A DNA stretch of 64,000 nt, from NCBI GenBank assembly GCA_050084985.1, contig JBITNC010000001.1, positions 150,784,001-150,848,000 of the forward strand, written 5' to 3'. The notes beneath the pieces were generated by a model, which searched no databases, was not told where the DNA came from, and worked only from the letters and a program-made list of their open reading frames with translations. Each line of letters opens with the position of its first letter. Position 1 is the first letter of the stretch. The position numbers and the translations under genes are program-made. This stretch comes from Nageia nagi. Lineage: Eukaryota > Pinophyta. This document shows positions 23,300-35,460 of the stretch, one piece after another.

Positions 23300-23311
23300 T
23301 GGTATCAAAGT
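23300..23311 (+). other. Primer-binding site of A
   Basis: TGGTATCAAAGT one base after the LTR resembles TGGTATCAGAGC, the initiator tRNA-Met type. Confidence 0.75.
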
Positions 23312-23339
23312 TGTGATCTTGCTATCTTGAGGGTTTGTT

Positions 23340-24700
23340 GATGGTCCATCCATATAACACAAGTGGAAAAATAAAAATTTCTGGAGATATGACTAACATC
23401 AAGGAAAGGAAACCCAATCTTGAAGAAGCCCTAACACTTATGATGTAGACTCATAAAACTCTAATGAAAAATCAAGATTCCATGCAACAAATGCAAAATA
23501 CCATATCGAATATGATAAACTAAATGGAATGAGGTCAGTGTGAAACAAGAGAGGGCATATAGAAATCTATCCAAGAACTTGCTACAAGTTTTAGAGGGTC
23601 ACAACTTCAAGGAAATCAAAACCAAAATCAGTCTTACAAAAATAATACCCAAGGTACTGACATGAGAGAAACTTCAACTTATGGTGGTGTTGGGAACACC
23701 CATGGAAATCATAATTCAAGGGGAACCACTTCTAAAGCATCCAAGCTTTGGAAACCCTCCACCTGTGTTTACAAGTAGATACACATTAAGAAAAATATCA
23801 AGGATGGTGATAAAGGGGAAGATCTGCAATACAAATGATGAAAACTATCACTGTCATATTTTGATAGTAGTGATACGATTACACTTAGGGGCTAGTTACA
23901 AAAGCTATAAAAATATTTTTTTTTAAGACCCACTCTGAAAGAACATGAAGCAGTGTAATATGTAGTCTTTCATCTTGAGGGAGTTGCTCACCAATGGTGG
24001 CATCATGGATTAGCCACCAAAAATCATGGTGATATTTTTTCATTCGATGAATTTGCCAACAAGTTTTTGGACAAGTTTGAAAGGCATAGTGAAAAATGAT
24101 TATTTCAATGATCTAACCATCATTTCTCAAAATAATACATTAGATGGTTATGTGGAGGAATTTTAGCAAGTTTCAGTTATGGTAACTGATATTTTAGGGG
24201 ACAAGTTGGTGCACTTATTTTTGATAGGCTTATCATAACCAATAAGGGGTTTAACCAAATCCTTTAAGACAAAAACCCTTGAAGAAGCAGTTTCTACAAC
24301 CCTAGATCTTGAAACTTCAACAAGTAGCAATAGTAAAAAAATTGAATAGTCAAAATTCGAAAAATAGTCTAAATTTCAATATTCTATAGCCTCACAAACA
24401 AGTGGAAAACCATGGAATAAAGTGGATCATACCCAGAATAAAGGTTTTCAACTGCCAAAAATACAAAATCAACAAAGATAGAAGCTAGAAGAAGCAACAA
24501 TAAAAGAATTACAATGAGAAGGTTTATGTTTCTCATGCAAAAAACCATGGGGACCGAATCATCAATGCCAAGATAAGGGAAAAAATTATTTAGTCAAATT
24601 TTATGTGCCTAATGATAATGAAAAGGAACTAGACATAGAAAAGACTAAATCTGAAATTGAGTATGAGGATGAGTTAGAAAAGAACAAGCAACCATCCCCT
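23340..24700 (+). pseudogene. Degenerate gag of A with zinc knuckle
   Basis: Fragments of a chromovirus gag are spread over several frames. A block near 24040-24090 (FDEFANKF, then KFERH) parallels FEEFCQRLLNRFER in B2. A zinc-knuckle remnant LCFSCKKPWGPNHQCQ lies near 24522-24572, with the C-x2-C spacing and HxC ending common in plant chromoviruses. Many stops and frameshifts are present. Confidence 0.75.
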
Positions 24701-24779
24701 AAGATAATGAAGATGGAGCCTTAGCTACTATAAATGGTGAATCTCAATTCATTACTATTCAAATGCAAGGAAAGCTTGG

Positions 24780-25433
24780 TGATCATTCAATTGTAGTGCT
24801 AATTTATTGGGGAGCTACACAATTTTATTGATGAAAATTTTGTAGTAGAAAAGAAGATTGAATTCAGAAATTTTTTTTGGTTTTGGAGTAAAGAATGGAA
24901 ATGGGATAATTTCTAGTTGTGATTATGTGGTGAAGCAAATGAAAATCAATTTTGAAAACTATTCTGTCATTGATGAATTTTATGTGTATCCCATGGGTAG
25001 TATGCCTCAAGCTATTCTTGGAGTACAATGGTTGCATTCTTTAGATGGTATATACATAAAGTACAAAATATTAGTAATGAAATTCAGGTTCAATGGGAAA
25101 ATCATCACTTTGAAGGGAATCAAGGATCATCTTTCACAAAATATTTTAGCTAACAGTATGGAGAGAATGATAAGCTCTCCATGGTTTGCTATAATAAAAC
25201 ACATAATGACTCTGGTTGATGAAAGTGTTGTTTTAGATGGAGAGATAAATTGTGTCACTAGAATACATATGATGAAAGGTATGCCTCATTCACATTTTAC
25301 TTGTCATTCTATGATTCAGCTCTCTTTGGATAAGAACAATGTGATTTGTGAAGATCTAAGATCTATCTCAGGTATTTGTAATTTGAATAAAAGTATTATA
25401 TGGTATACCCTTAGGAGGGAAAAAGAAGTTTAG
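24780..25433 (+). pseudogene. Retropepsin-like protease region of A
   Basis: A 191-codon open block (24858-25433) contains DEFYVYPMGSMPQAILGVQW, which aligns with DEQFFVFPLGGMPHMVLGVQW in the B2 protease. The catalytic motif upstream is damaged: near 24805 the frame reads YWGATQFY where DGGATHNF is expected. The segment after about residue 90 follows the protease-RT linker of B2, and the frame ends where RT should begin. Confidence 0.75.
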
Positions 25434-26966
25434 TTTCGATTTTTCTTTAGACATGGGATACCAACTTTGGATATTGATTTTGGGCATTAGATTTGATATT
25501 TTTGGGTTTAGGACGACAACATTCTTTGGCTCTTTTATACCATCTTTATGGGGAGTACTTGATTATTCCTCTTTAGTTGTGCATAGCATCACAAAATGCA
25601 CAAGTTGTTTTCAAATTTTGGAGGTGTTTCAATAGTTGGAATACTATGTTTTGATGAATTATGAGGGACATGACAAATCATAATTTTGTTTGTAAAAAGA
25701 TCTAAATATTAGTAAAAGAAATAATGACAACCTTAAAGAAGAGAATTTGGAACTAGGGCCAACCATGAAGAGAACCCTACAAGGTACAAAAGCAATTTTG
25801 ATTTTTGGTTTGTATTTTGATAGTAGTACATCAGCTGGGCATAGTTTTGATGGAAAGAAGAAAATTTGAAAAATGATGATAAATGTGGGTATTGGAGTGC
25901 TCGTGGGAAACCCAATACTCTACACTACAATCATATATTGTAATATGCAACCTTATGAAGTGTTTAATATTTTTCCCTTGATTGTACATGGAAAAGCACT
26001 TCCTCACCAATACCCTTGGCAATAAAATAGGGAATACAATGGTAATGTCCAAACTTGCACTTATTCGTAACATGCCCTCATTTTGGCATTTTATTTTATT
26101 GATAATCTCATGCAAAGACATAAGAACTTAATGGAGTTTCTTAGGAGCCATTTCATGGTAAATGTGGCCAAATGGAAAAGAAAAAGAATTGAAAAGCTAC
26201 CTTGTTTTGAGAAGAAAGGAAAGTAGCAATTTATTAAGAAATGGATGATTGGTTTTGGGAAATTTGAATTGATATTGTCACATAACATTATTGCTAATTT
26301 CTTAATGATTGAATTGTTTCTTCTTTTCAACCCTCTTTGTATAAGATGGAAAGCTATTGTTGAGTTTCTTCCATGAACAACCCTAGAAATGAAAAGAAAT
26401 CAAGAATTTGGGGCAATTAGGGAGTATCTACAACTATTGGACATTGCTATGATTAAAAACTTAGGATTAATCCATTTTTGTGTTGCTAACAATTGCATGT
26501 TAACAAATGGTCCTCCAAAGTAAATGAAAGAGAACAACCCAATATCCTATTTTTTACTTCTTGTGGATAATTTGCAAGAAGCTAACAATATTCACATTGG
26601 GGTTTTGCATTGTTTGAGGAAGACTCAAAAAAAGGGACATTGCATTTTCTATGTATGGATACGAGTTTCTTATGATAGTTAGAGCTGAAATGATGAAGGA
26701 GTTAGGTTCACTTCTGATTGTGTTTGGGGCAATGGAAGCTGCATTTTGTATCAAATTTATGTTAATTATGACTATTGAATTTTATTGGAAGAAGACTACC
26801 TTGTGTACATTTATTTGGATATACCTTGAGGCTACATACTTAATATCAAATACAACTCTCTTGTTGATTGAGATGGCAGTTGACATAATGCTCTTGATAA
26901 TATCTTCCATATTTGGGATAATAATCAGTGTGACGATCTTTATGATGATTCAATTTCATATTTTAT
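25434..26966 (+). other. Unrecognised interior of A in place of RT and integrase
   Basis: About 1.5 kb between protease and chromodomain, where a chromovirus should have RT, RNase H and integrase in roughly three times the space. I see none of their motifs in any frame. A 108-codon hydrophobic frame (26651-26977) and several short frames are open, but none is recognisable. Either extreme decay with deletion or foreign sequence. Confidence 0.45.
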
Positions 26967-27125
26967 TTGCTTCTTAATTTCATGTATGGGAAACAAGGTC
27001 ATGGGTTTCATCATTACTTGGTGAAATGGAAGAGTTTACTGCTTGCTGTTGCTACATGGGAAGGTTTTGAAATTTTTACAGCTTTGATGAATTGCTTCGG
27101 GATAACCAATTCTGGAGGGGGGACA
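26967..27125 (+). pseudogene. Chromodomain remnant and polypurine tract of A
   Basis: A short frame contains HHYLVKWKSL...ATWEGFE, the signature of the chromodomain that chromovirus integrases carry at the C-terminus to target chromatin. It is followed by GGAGGGGGGACA at about 27114-27125, a polypurine tract touching the 3' LTR at 27126. Confidence 0.85.
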
Positions 27126-27678
27126 TATAATGTCCTTAAATTTGCTAGTTTATAAATATATAAATAATTGGTGTGTTTTGTATGTTTTGGGCATCATTGA
27201 GAATATTTTGTCATATTTTGAAGTTAAAATGAGGATTGTAAGATAAATAATTATGTTTTAACTATTTCAAATGTTAGTATATGGATTAGGAAAGTTATTT
27301 AAATATATGGTGTGAGTTTCAGGTTAGAAAAATATATTAATTTGCACCTTTAGTTGGAATGACATTTTGTATTGTGTAAGTGACCTCAATGCAAGATTAT
27401 ATCGTAGCCCTTAGATCTTGTGTGTGTAAGATCTAATCTCAGCCCTTCATGATTAAATCTAAGGCTAAGATTTATCCTAACATTAGGGTAAGTGAATAAA
27501 ATAGATCTAAGACATCATTTTGTTGTTGTTGTTGTTAATCGAAGAATTGAATTGGGAGAATTTTGAAGAGTTCTTAGGCTTTTAGAGATAGCTAGAAGTA
27601 TCTCTATGAGTTTACAAGATTCTCATTGGATTTAGTCTAGTGGAGGCTAGGATGGCTATCTCTTTACCTGTTTATATC
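27126..27678 (+). repeat. 3' LTR of A, left part
   Basis: Aligns with the start of the 5' LTR (CTAAATTTGCTAGTTTGTAA and so on) up to CTACCCATCTACATC, where element B interrupts it. The last five bases, ATATC, form the target duplication of B. Confidence 0.9.
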
Positions 27679-28003
27679 TATAATGTCCTCATTTTTATGG
27701 TGTCTTTCCCATTTCACCACTGATAGATGGGGTGTAAATGGAAACATTAGTTTAGGAGTGATTTTATCTATTTTAATAGTTTTTGGTCAATTATTGTAAG
27801 TTTTACTTAGAGACTTAGTTACTTGCTCTATTTATGGAACGTTGGGCCTTTATTTAATTTATTATGTATAGTTGAGTACCTTAATTTGCCAATAATTTTG
27901 TATTAATAATACCAAGACCATTATGGTTGTAAATGCAATATTAGTATCCGATTAATGGGGCGTTGCATATTTAGCCTTGATGATTATAAATTGGCATCAT
28001 ATT
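27679..28003 (+). repeat. 5' LTR of B, truncated
   Basis: Aligns with 40892-41205, including GGAACATTAGTTTAGGAGTGA-like and TAGCCTTGATGATT blocks, then stops. About three quarters of the LTR is missing. The junction carries a repeat of ATATTTAGCCTTGA (about 27967 and 27999), suggesting a microhomology-associated break. Confidence 0.85.
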
Positions 28004-29426
28004 TAGCCTTGAGGTTTCTTCTTTTGAGGAATTTTGCCAAAGGTTATTAAATAGATTTGAAAGGAAAGATGTGGAGGATTTTTTCAAGGAACTTTCAACA
28101 CTCAAAAAAACTTCTTTGAGTGAGTATATTGAGTTTTGAGCAGATTGCTATCCAAGTACAAAACATCTCTCCAAAAAGGGTTATTGGAGCCATTGAAGGG
28201 TCTTGTGAAGGCCTTTGAACCATCCACTCATGAGGATGCAATCAAGAGAGCCATGAACCTTGAATCTATCATGTCACCAAGTTAGAAATATGTAGCATAC
28301 AATACCCCTACAAAACTACCATTTTCAACCAAAAACACAGGCTTTGGATAGCCTAAAAGTGCAACATCCCACTTTGGGAGGGAGAAGAATGTAGTGGAGA
28401 AGCCAAAAATACCATATGGAGTTTCAAAACCACCTTTCAAGCCCTATATATACCCTATGCAACAACCAAAGATGAGCATCCATGAGAGGGATGAAATTAA
28501 GAGGAAGCATCTTTGCTTCTCTTGCAAGACTCCTTGGACACCTGGCCATAAATGCCAAGAAAAGGGCATGCATTTGACTGAAGTGCATTCAAAAAATTCA
28601 AAGAGTGAAGAGGAAGAGGAGTAGTACATGTCTTCTGAAGAGCTTGAAGAGTCTACACCACATGAAGAGCCCAAAGGAGGATCCCTTGCTACTCTTAGTG
28701 GGTTGAACCAATTCAGAACTATCAAGGTTCCAAGAAAGGATTAGGGTGAAAAGGTAATGGTTCTAATTGATGGTGGTGCTACTCATAATTTTGTTGATGA
28801 AAAATTTATAGCATGTCAAAAATTGAAAATAGAAATCATTCCTGGTTTTAATGTTACAATTGGAAATGGTGATTTGATTCATTGTAATAAGGTAGTTAGG
28901 CATTTGAAAATTAGTTTTGGGAGGTATGAGGTGGATGAACAATTTTTTGTCTTTCCCTTAGGTGGTATGCCTCACATGGTTCTAGGAGTACAATGGCTTT
29001 GGTCTCTTGGTGATTATGTTACTAATTATCAAAAATTAGAGCTAAAATTTGTGTTATATGGGAAGAATATAGTGCTCCATGGAGTTAGGGATAATTCCAC
29101 CAAAGATGAATGCAATATTTTAGAGGTGTCCTACAAGCACATGGAGAAGTTGGTGCACTATAAGGACAATATGTGGGCTGCTATAATAATTCAAGATGAA
29201 GGTAAAAATACTTCCACTACACACCCTCATATTCATGCTATCTTGCACAAGCATAAAAAGAATTTTGAGGATTTACTTAAAGGTTTACCACCTAGTAGAG
29301 GATTTTAGCATGTTATTGAGTTGGAACCCAATAGCAAACCTATGATAATTAGCCCACATAGACATCCTAAGGTTTTCAAAGATGAGATTGAGAAAACCAT
29401 TAATGAACTCTTGGAGTGTGGGTTCA
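28004..29426 (+). pseudogene. B2 chromovirus gag, protease and start of RT
   Basis: It begins in mid-gag (FEEFCQRLLNRFERK, about 28020), so the 5' LTR and gag N-terminus are lost. A 76-codon open block (28394-28624) carries the zinc knuckle CFSCKTPWTPGHKC. The protease (28757-29308) keeps LIDGGATHNFVDEKF with the catalytic Asp, then the FPLGGMPHMVLGVQW motif that precedes the flap end. A stop follows PSRGF. The frame continues with HVIELEPNSKP and INELLECGFIK, the normal lead-in to RT, where element C cuts it at TTAAG. RT resumes at 35461. Confidence 0.85.
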
Positions 29427-29431
29427 TTAAG

Positions 29432-30517
29432 TGATCCATAAACAATAAGATTAAAATTTCAAATTAACCTTTTCAAATGGATCAATTCACACTTAAAATA
29501 ATTAAGTGCTTGTAAAGGAAAATTAGGAATAAATTTGTAAACATAGAGAAGAGAAAAGCATTCATCATACAAGAGACAAGCAAAATTTATCCTGGTTCAC
29601 CTAGTGTGGGCTACATCCAGCTCAAAAGCTCTCTACTATCAATGGGTGGAATCACTTTACAAGGCCTCCAAGGTCCTTCAAAACCTCCTCTCACATTCAC
29701 AACACACTCACAGCTCTAAAAATCACAATAAGAATTGAAGACACTTCTCAAAATCCTCTTTTTTTTCCTGTCCAATTTGCTCCCCTTTTATACAATTTTT
29801 GGAGCTAAAATTGGAGAGAATTACAACTAGGAAATTAGGTAAAAAAAAAAAACCTATTTCCAGATACCCATTAATCTCCTTGATCTTCCTATCAAATTTG
29901 GGCTCAAATGGTTGCAAAAATCTCCCAAAAATGAGCTCTAAAATGAAAAAATGCTCTCTGGACTATTTCAAGCTTACAGGATTAAATCAGCCCAATAATA
30001 GGACCTTAGGCGAATCAAAAATCACCAAAAACCTTATAAAACACCAAAATATGTTAAAAAAATTTAAACATTGGGTGGGTGCACTATGGTGGCGACATGT
30101 GGCAGGCTCACAGGGGTGATCAAATGGTTAGACGATGATCTGGTTAGCAGCTTAGCTGACAGCTTGCATGGGAAGTCTCATGCACGGGTAGATAGGCTAT
30201 CGCATGATCAAACTAGTCAAACTCCATGCAGGCTTCCACATGGTCCGGTGGTCATGCGGGTGCCCTATCATCCTCCTCCTCCTACGTGGTCCCTACCATG
30301 CCTACATGGGTTGTATAGTGGCAGGCGGGTCTTGCCATATTTTTTTTAATCCTTTTTTTTTCAAAAATACACAAATGGACTTAATGCCATATCTTCCACA
30401 TATGGACTCGAATTCTTGATTTGAAAGAAGTGTCAGAAAGCTGAAGATGAGATGAACACAATGAACACACTAAAATGGAGATTACTAAATGTTGAAGGGA
30501 TCCAAATTTTTGTATCA
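29432..30517 (-). repeat. Element C LTR, 3' copy
   Basis: 1,086 bp, starting TGATCCATAAACAATAAG and ending TTTTTGTATCA, where the other copy has GGATCA. Open frames inside it (such as 30071-30349) recur in the other LTR and are not genes. Confidence 0.95.
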
Positions 30518-30527
30518 TTCCTCCCCA
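30518..30527 (-). other. Polypurine tract of C
   Basis: The minus strand reads TGGGGAGGAA directly against the 3' LTR. Confidence 0.7.
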
Positions 30528-30557
30528 TTGAGAGAGAGATTTTATCCCCAAAAGCAT

Positions 30558-31556
30558 TTAGAATGATGAAATGAGGTGAGGGTAGAGCTCCCTCACCCGA
30601 TCAATTGCATACCACTTGGCCTTGTGTGGATGTTGGCCCTTCACTCCAATATGCCACACCTCATGTATGCCACTATGAGATGATTGTTGCTTCTTTTCCA
30701 ATACTGCATCCTCAACCAACACATTCATGTGCTTAGGGGCTAAATCCTCAACTAATGGTAACATAACCTCTGTATCTTTTGCAACTAAGGCTGGTTCATA
30801 CAACTTCAAGTTCTCAACATTAATAACAGAATACATTTGCATATAAGGTGGTAAGTCCAACCGAAAAGCATTATCTCCAACTTGACTAATAATGGTAAAT
30901 GGTCCATACCTTATTGGTTTCAACTTCTTTCCTTTACCATGTTGTCTCTCCTTGCTGAGATGAAGCTATACTTGATCCCCAACCTGAAATTTATGATCCA
31001 CCTGATGACGATCATGCCTCTCTTTATACTTGGCCTGACTCTTCTCCAACTATTCTTTTCCCTTTTGATGAATCAATCTAATCCTCTCACCATTAGGAAT
31101 ACAAAGTTTGCCCAAATGACAAGGTAATCCATCATGCAAATGAAAGTCATTATTTCCAATCTCATTACCAAGACTCAATCTATGATAGACATTTTGGAAA
31201 TCAGGATCAACCATATACTGTTCTTTATACCCATCATGCATTAAAGAACTATTTTGCAGAATCACAACACTAGCAACTATTGGAGGCCTAGACAACATAT
31301 CAGTAATTTTATTTTGAGTACCCTTCTTGTACTTAATCACCAAATGAAATTGTTGTAAAAATCCCATCCAATGAAAGTGCCTAGATTGTTGCAACTTAGA
31401 TTGTGACTGAAGATATTGCAAGGGTTGATGGTCTGTATGTATTATTGTGTCTTTACCTACCAAATAGTGCTTCCATTTCTTAACACTTTGAACTAATGCA
31501 TACAACTCTTTTTCATATGTGGGATAGTTTCTTACCACACTAGTAAACATTTTCAA
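30558..31556 (-). pseudogene. Element C RNase H, integrase stub and tail
   Basis: RNase H of the Gypsy type appears as ELYALVQSVKKWKHYLVGKD and the TDHQPLQYL box. It continues into the integrase N-terminus at LCIPNGERIRLIHQ (about 31075-31120). The next residues are KGKE, a stop, then KSQAKYKERHDRH, which is sequence that normally lies after the integrase core. The HHCC zinc finger and all three catalytic acidic residues are therefore absent. The tail (KPIRYGPFTI, INVENLKLYEP) is well preserved. RNase H is in a different frame from RT upstream. Confidence 0.9.
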
Positions 31557-32488
31557 GTGATAGCAAATTGAATGTTTTTCTTACAATAAAATTGCACCCA
31601 TAACATAGTCACTAGCATCAGTTTCAATTTCAAAAGGTTTCTGAAGATTAGGCAAAGCAAGTACTGGAGCATTACTGATTTTCTTTTAAGCAAATCAAAA
31701 GCATGTTGTTCTTTCCCTCCCCACTGAAATCCATGACTCTTTCCTGTAATTGCATGAAGTGGAGAAGCCATGTAATAAAAGTTAGCAATAAATTTGCATA
31801 AATATTGTACTGCCCCAAGAAAACTCCTAGTCTCTGTCACATTAGTGGGAGTAGGCCATTTCAACATAGCCTCAATTTTTGTAGGATCTATCCTCAATTG
31901 ACCTTCACCTACAATGTGGCCAAGATAGATTAAACTCTTCCTGACAAACTCACACTTAGACATTTTCAAATAGAGTTTTGCTTCCCTTAAAACTTCAAAC
32001 ACTTTACGAATATGTACCACATGATCTTTCCAATTATCACTGTAAATGAGAATATCATCAAGATACACAATAACAAAATCATCAATGAAAGGCCTTAAAA
32101 CCTCATTCATTACATGCATGAAAGTAGAAGGAGCATTGCATAATCCAAACGGTAAAACCAACCATTCAAACAATCCTTGCCTAGTTTTAAAAGTAGTTTT
32201 CCATACATCCTCTTCTTTAACTCGTACTTGATGATAACCACTTTTTAGATCTAATTTTGTAAAAAGCCTAGCTTTTTGTAATTTATCCATTAAATCATCA
32301 ATACATGGCAAAGTATATCGATTTTTAATCATGATCTTATTTAGTGCCCTATAATCAACACACATATGCCAAGTTCCATCTTTCTTTGGAATTATAACAA
32401 TAGGAGATCCACATGGTGATGTGCTAGGTCTAATGACTCCTTGATCTAACAATTCCTTGACTTGTTTCTTAATTTCTTTAGTTTCCAA
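31553..32488 (-). pseudogene. Element C reverse transcriptase
   Basis: A 311-codon open block with MCVDYRALNK, LDLKSGYHQ, LPFGLCNAPSTF and the catalytic VYLDDILIYS at residues 141-150, followed by YLGHIVGEG and the thumb region. Only the very end is garbled: a frameshift near 31680 breaks the link to RNase H. It is the best preserved RT in the window, but it has lost in-frame continuity with both neighbours. Confidence 0.92.
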
Positions 32489-32605
32489 AATAGAATGTCT
32501 ATATAAGCCAATTTTAGGAAGTGCAACATCAGAATGTAATTGAATCTCATGTTGTATATCTCTTTTTGGTGGAAGTTCTTTAGGTACTTGAAATAAATCT
32601 TCAAA

Positions 32606-33211
32606 TTAAAAAATTACCTCTTTTACTTCTTCTTTGTATTGTGGTTCACAATCTTCAAGTGCCTTTATGATTTCCACTTCATCTTGAGATTTCACCATTG
32701 CAAGTATAAACATTTGTCCTGTATTGATTAGTTTCTTTGCTTGTCCTGTAGTAATCAAAGAAATATCCTTTTTCTTACTTTTATGAGCACTAACCATGTA
32801 TTCAATTCCATCTTTAATGAGTCTATATTTGTTTTTCTTTCTATAAAATAAAGCATCTCTTTCCCATAGATAAGGACTACCAAGCACAATCCCACAAATA
32901 TCCAAAGGAACAACATCAAGTAAAACTTCATCAATGTAATCCCTATTAATCCCAAATTGCAACTTGCATTGTTGTGTTACCTTTAACTTTGAATTTTTAT
33001 TAACCCATCCCAATGGATATGGGTTTGGATGAGGTTGAGTGGTGAGTGCAAGTGATTTGATATACTTTTCTGCAATTAAGTTAGCTTGAGATCCAAAATC
33101 AAACAATGTATCAATCCTAGTCTTCTTAGCTTGCACCTTGATGTGAAAAAGTTTAATTTTATTCTTTTCCTCATCTTCATTAGGTGTATTATGCAAAACT
33201 ATACATGCCAT
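32606..33211 (-). pseudogene. Element C aspartic protease
   Basis: A 201-codon block with TLFDFGSQANLIAEKYI, where DFGS is the catalytic motif, and ICGIVLGSPYLWERDALFY as the C-terminal protease signature. The remnants at 46900 and 48235 in element D align with its two halves. A stop lies between this block and RT. Confidence 0.88.
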
Positions 33212-33219
33212 TTTATCAT

Positions 33220-34282
33220 CTACATCTGAACCATCCTCAATTTTCTTAGTAACAATATTTGTTTATTTCTTTTGACCTTTAGGTTTAGGACGTAATTCAG
33301 GATGTAATTTCCAACATTTAGCCTATAAATGAGCTTCTTTTTGACAATGGGTACATACATATTTAGACTTCTCTTTTTGTGTAGTAGACATAGTTTTCTT
33401 TTTCCCCTTTCCTTTGTTCTTTTCAGAATCATTATTACTATTATTATTGGAAGCATTGTTCTTTTTCCCATCCTTAATGAATTTTCCCCTTTCTTCTAAG
33501 TGAGTGGCTTGTACACAAACTTTATCCAAATCATTTGGATCAAACATCAATATTGTATGCCTTAAATAATTATGCAAACCACCAATATACTTAAGAAGAG
33601 TATCTTGGGAATCAAGAGGAATACCTAGCATTGTAGCTCTTCTTTGAAATTTCGTAGTGTACTCTTGCACACTTTGCCCTTTGCCTTGATGGAAAGTTTA
33701 CCATTCCATGATTGCCTTTTGCCAATAACCCAAAGGATAAAATTGATTTCTAAGTAATTGTACAAAAGGGGTCCAAGAAGCAATACAAGCTTGAATAGAT
33801 TCATTCTTACTTTGTAAACAACTTTCCCACCAAATAAGTGCATTACCACTCATTTTAAAAGTTGCTAATTGGATTTTATCCTCATCTCTTACAATTCTTT
33901 ATATTCTACAATATACTTCAATTTGTTTAATCCAATGGTCTAATTTCTCAGCATTCACATCTCCAATAAAAGTAGGCAAATCAAATTTAACTTCCAATTT
34001 CAAAGGAGAACTTTGAAAAACACTATGTGTAACATCATTGTCAATTTTATTACATTCACTAGTTTCACCTTCATTTTTCTTGTATTGTTGTTCTTGAAAA
34101 TGTTGGAATTGTAGAGACATCTTCTGGAACATTGTGGCAAGATCATCAATTTGCTTTTCCACATTAGACCCTCCTTCATTGGCCATGGCTCCAAGCTCTC
34201 TTTGCTTCTTTAGCCAAAATCTAGAACCAATTTTTGGATCCTCCTCCACGAATTCTCCTTCTCCTTTCTTGCTTTGTGACAT
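33220..34282 (-). pseudogene. Element C gag
   Basis: An ATG at 34282 begins MSQSKKGEGE. A coiled-coil-like Gln-rich segment follows (FQKMSLQFQHFQEQQ), then KLEVKFDLPTFIGDV...LDHWIKQIEVYCRI, which is the retrotransposon gag motif. The middle is broken by a stop and a frameshift (33850-33900). The C-terminal part (33323-33670) has YTTKFQRRATMLGI, a Lys/Asn-rich linker, and a damaged zinc knuckle CTHCQKEAHL with a stop where the next residue should be. Confidence 0.88.
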
Positions 34283-34356
34283 GGTATACATGCAAGAACA
34301 CTTTCCAAACACCAACAACAATCTCAAAAATATAGGTTATCCCAATGATTTCAATT

Positions 34357-34368
34357 GCTCTGATACCA
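34357..34368 (-). other. Primer-binding site of C
   Basis: The minus strand reads TGGTATCAGAGC, the standard initiator tRNA-Met site, four bases from the LTR. Confidence 0.9.
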
Positions 34369-34372
34369 AATT

Positions 34373-35455
34373 TGATCCATAAACAATAAGATTAAAATTT
34401 CAAATTAACCTTTTCAAATGGATCAGTTCACACTTAAAATAATTAAGTGCTTGTAAAGGAAAATCAGGAATAAATTTGTAAACACAGAGAAGAGAAAAGC
34501 ATTCACCATAGAAGAGACAAGCAAAATTTATCCTAGTTCACCCAATGTGGGCTACATCCAGCTCAAAAGCTCTCTACTATCAATGGGTGGAATCACTTTA
34601 CAAGGCCTCCAAGGTCCTTCAAAACCTCCTCTCACATTCACAACACACTCACAGCTCTAAAAATCACAAGAAGAACTGAAGACACTACCTGAAATCCTCT
34701 TTTTTTTCCTGTCCAATTTTCTCCCCTTTTATACAATTTTTGGAGCTAAAACTGGAGAGAATTACAACTAGGAAATTAGATAAAAAAAACCTATTTCTAG
34801 ATACCCATTAACCTCCTTGATCTTCCTATCAAATTTGGGCTCAAATGGTTGTAAAAATATCCCAAAAATGAGCTCTGAAATGAAAAAAATGCTCTATGGA
34901 CTGTTTCAGGCTTATAGGATTAACTCAGCCCAATAATAGGACCTTAGGAAAATCAAAAATCACCAAAAACCTTAGAAAACATCAAAATACGTTAAAATAA
35001 TCTAAACATTGGGTGGGTGCACTATGGTGGTAACATGTGGCAAGCTCACAGGGGTAGTCAAACAGTCAGATGATAGTCTGGTTGGCGACTTAGCTGATGG
35101 CTTGCGTGGGTAGTCTCGCATGCGGGTGAATAGGCTATCACATGGTCAAACTGGTCAACCTCCATGTAGGCTTCCACATGGTTCAGTGGTTGTGCAAGCA
35201 CCCTATCAGCCTCCTCCTCCTACGTGGTCCCTGCCATGCCTACGTGGGCTGTGTAGTGGTGGGTGGGTCCTGCCATATTTTTTTTAATCCTTTTTTTTTC
35301 AAAAATACACAAATGGACTTAATGCCATATCTTCCACATATGGACTCAAATTCTTGATTTGAAAGAAGCATCGAAAAGCTAAAGACGAGATGAGCACAAT
35401 GAACACACTGAAATGGAGATTACTGAATGTTGAAGGGATCCAAATTTTTGGATCA
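34373..35455 (-). repeat. Element C LTR, 5' copy
   Basis: 1,083 bp with palindromic-looking ends, TGATCC and GGATCA. Nearly collinear with 29432-30517. Confidence 0.95.
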
Positions 35456-35460
35456 TTAAG

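Larger units (their letters stand above)
29432..35455 (-). mobile_element. Ty3/Gypsy element C, integrase-deleted, intact ends
   Basis: 6,024 bp with TGATCC...GGATCA ends and a perfect TTAAG target duplication (29427-29431, 35456-35460). On the minus strand: LTR 34373-35455, primer-binding site 34357-34368, gag, protease, RT, RNase H, a stub of integrase, its C-terminal tail, polypurine tract, and LTR 29432-30517. The first 209 bases of the two LTRs differ at eight positions by my count, mostly transitions. It is the innermost and hence youngest insertion of the nest. Confidence 0.95.

Noticed and set aside
26651-26977. 108-codon hydrophobic frame, possible membrane protein
   Set aside because: It lies inside the decayed interior of element A with no start context or known family; hydrophobicity follows from T-rich sequence.
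30071-30419. Open frames of 71-92 codons on the plus strand
   Set aside because: They fall within the LTR of element C, and an equivalent frame recurs at 35142-35357 in the other LTR.
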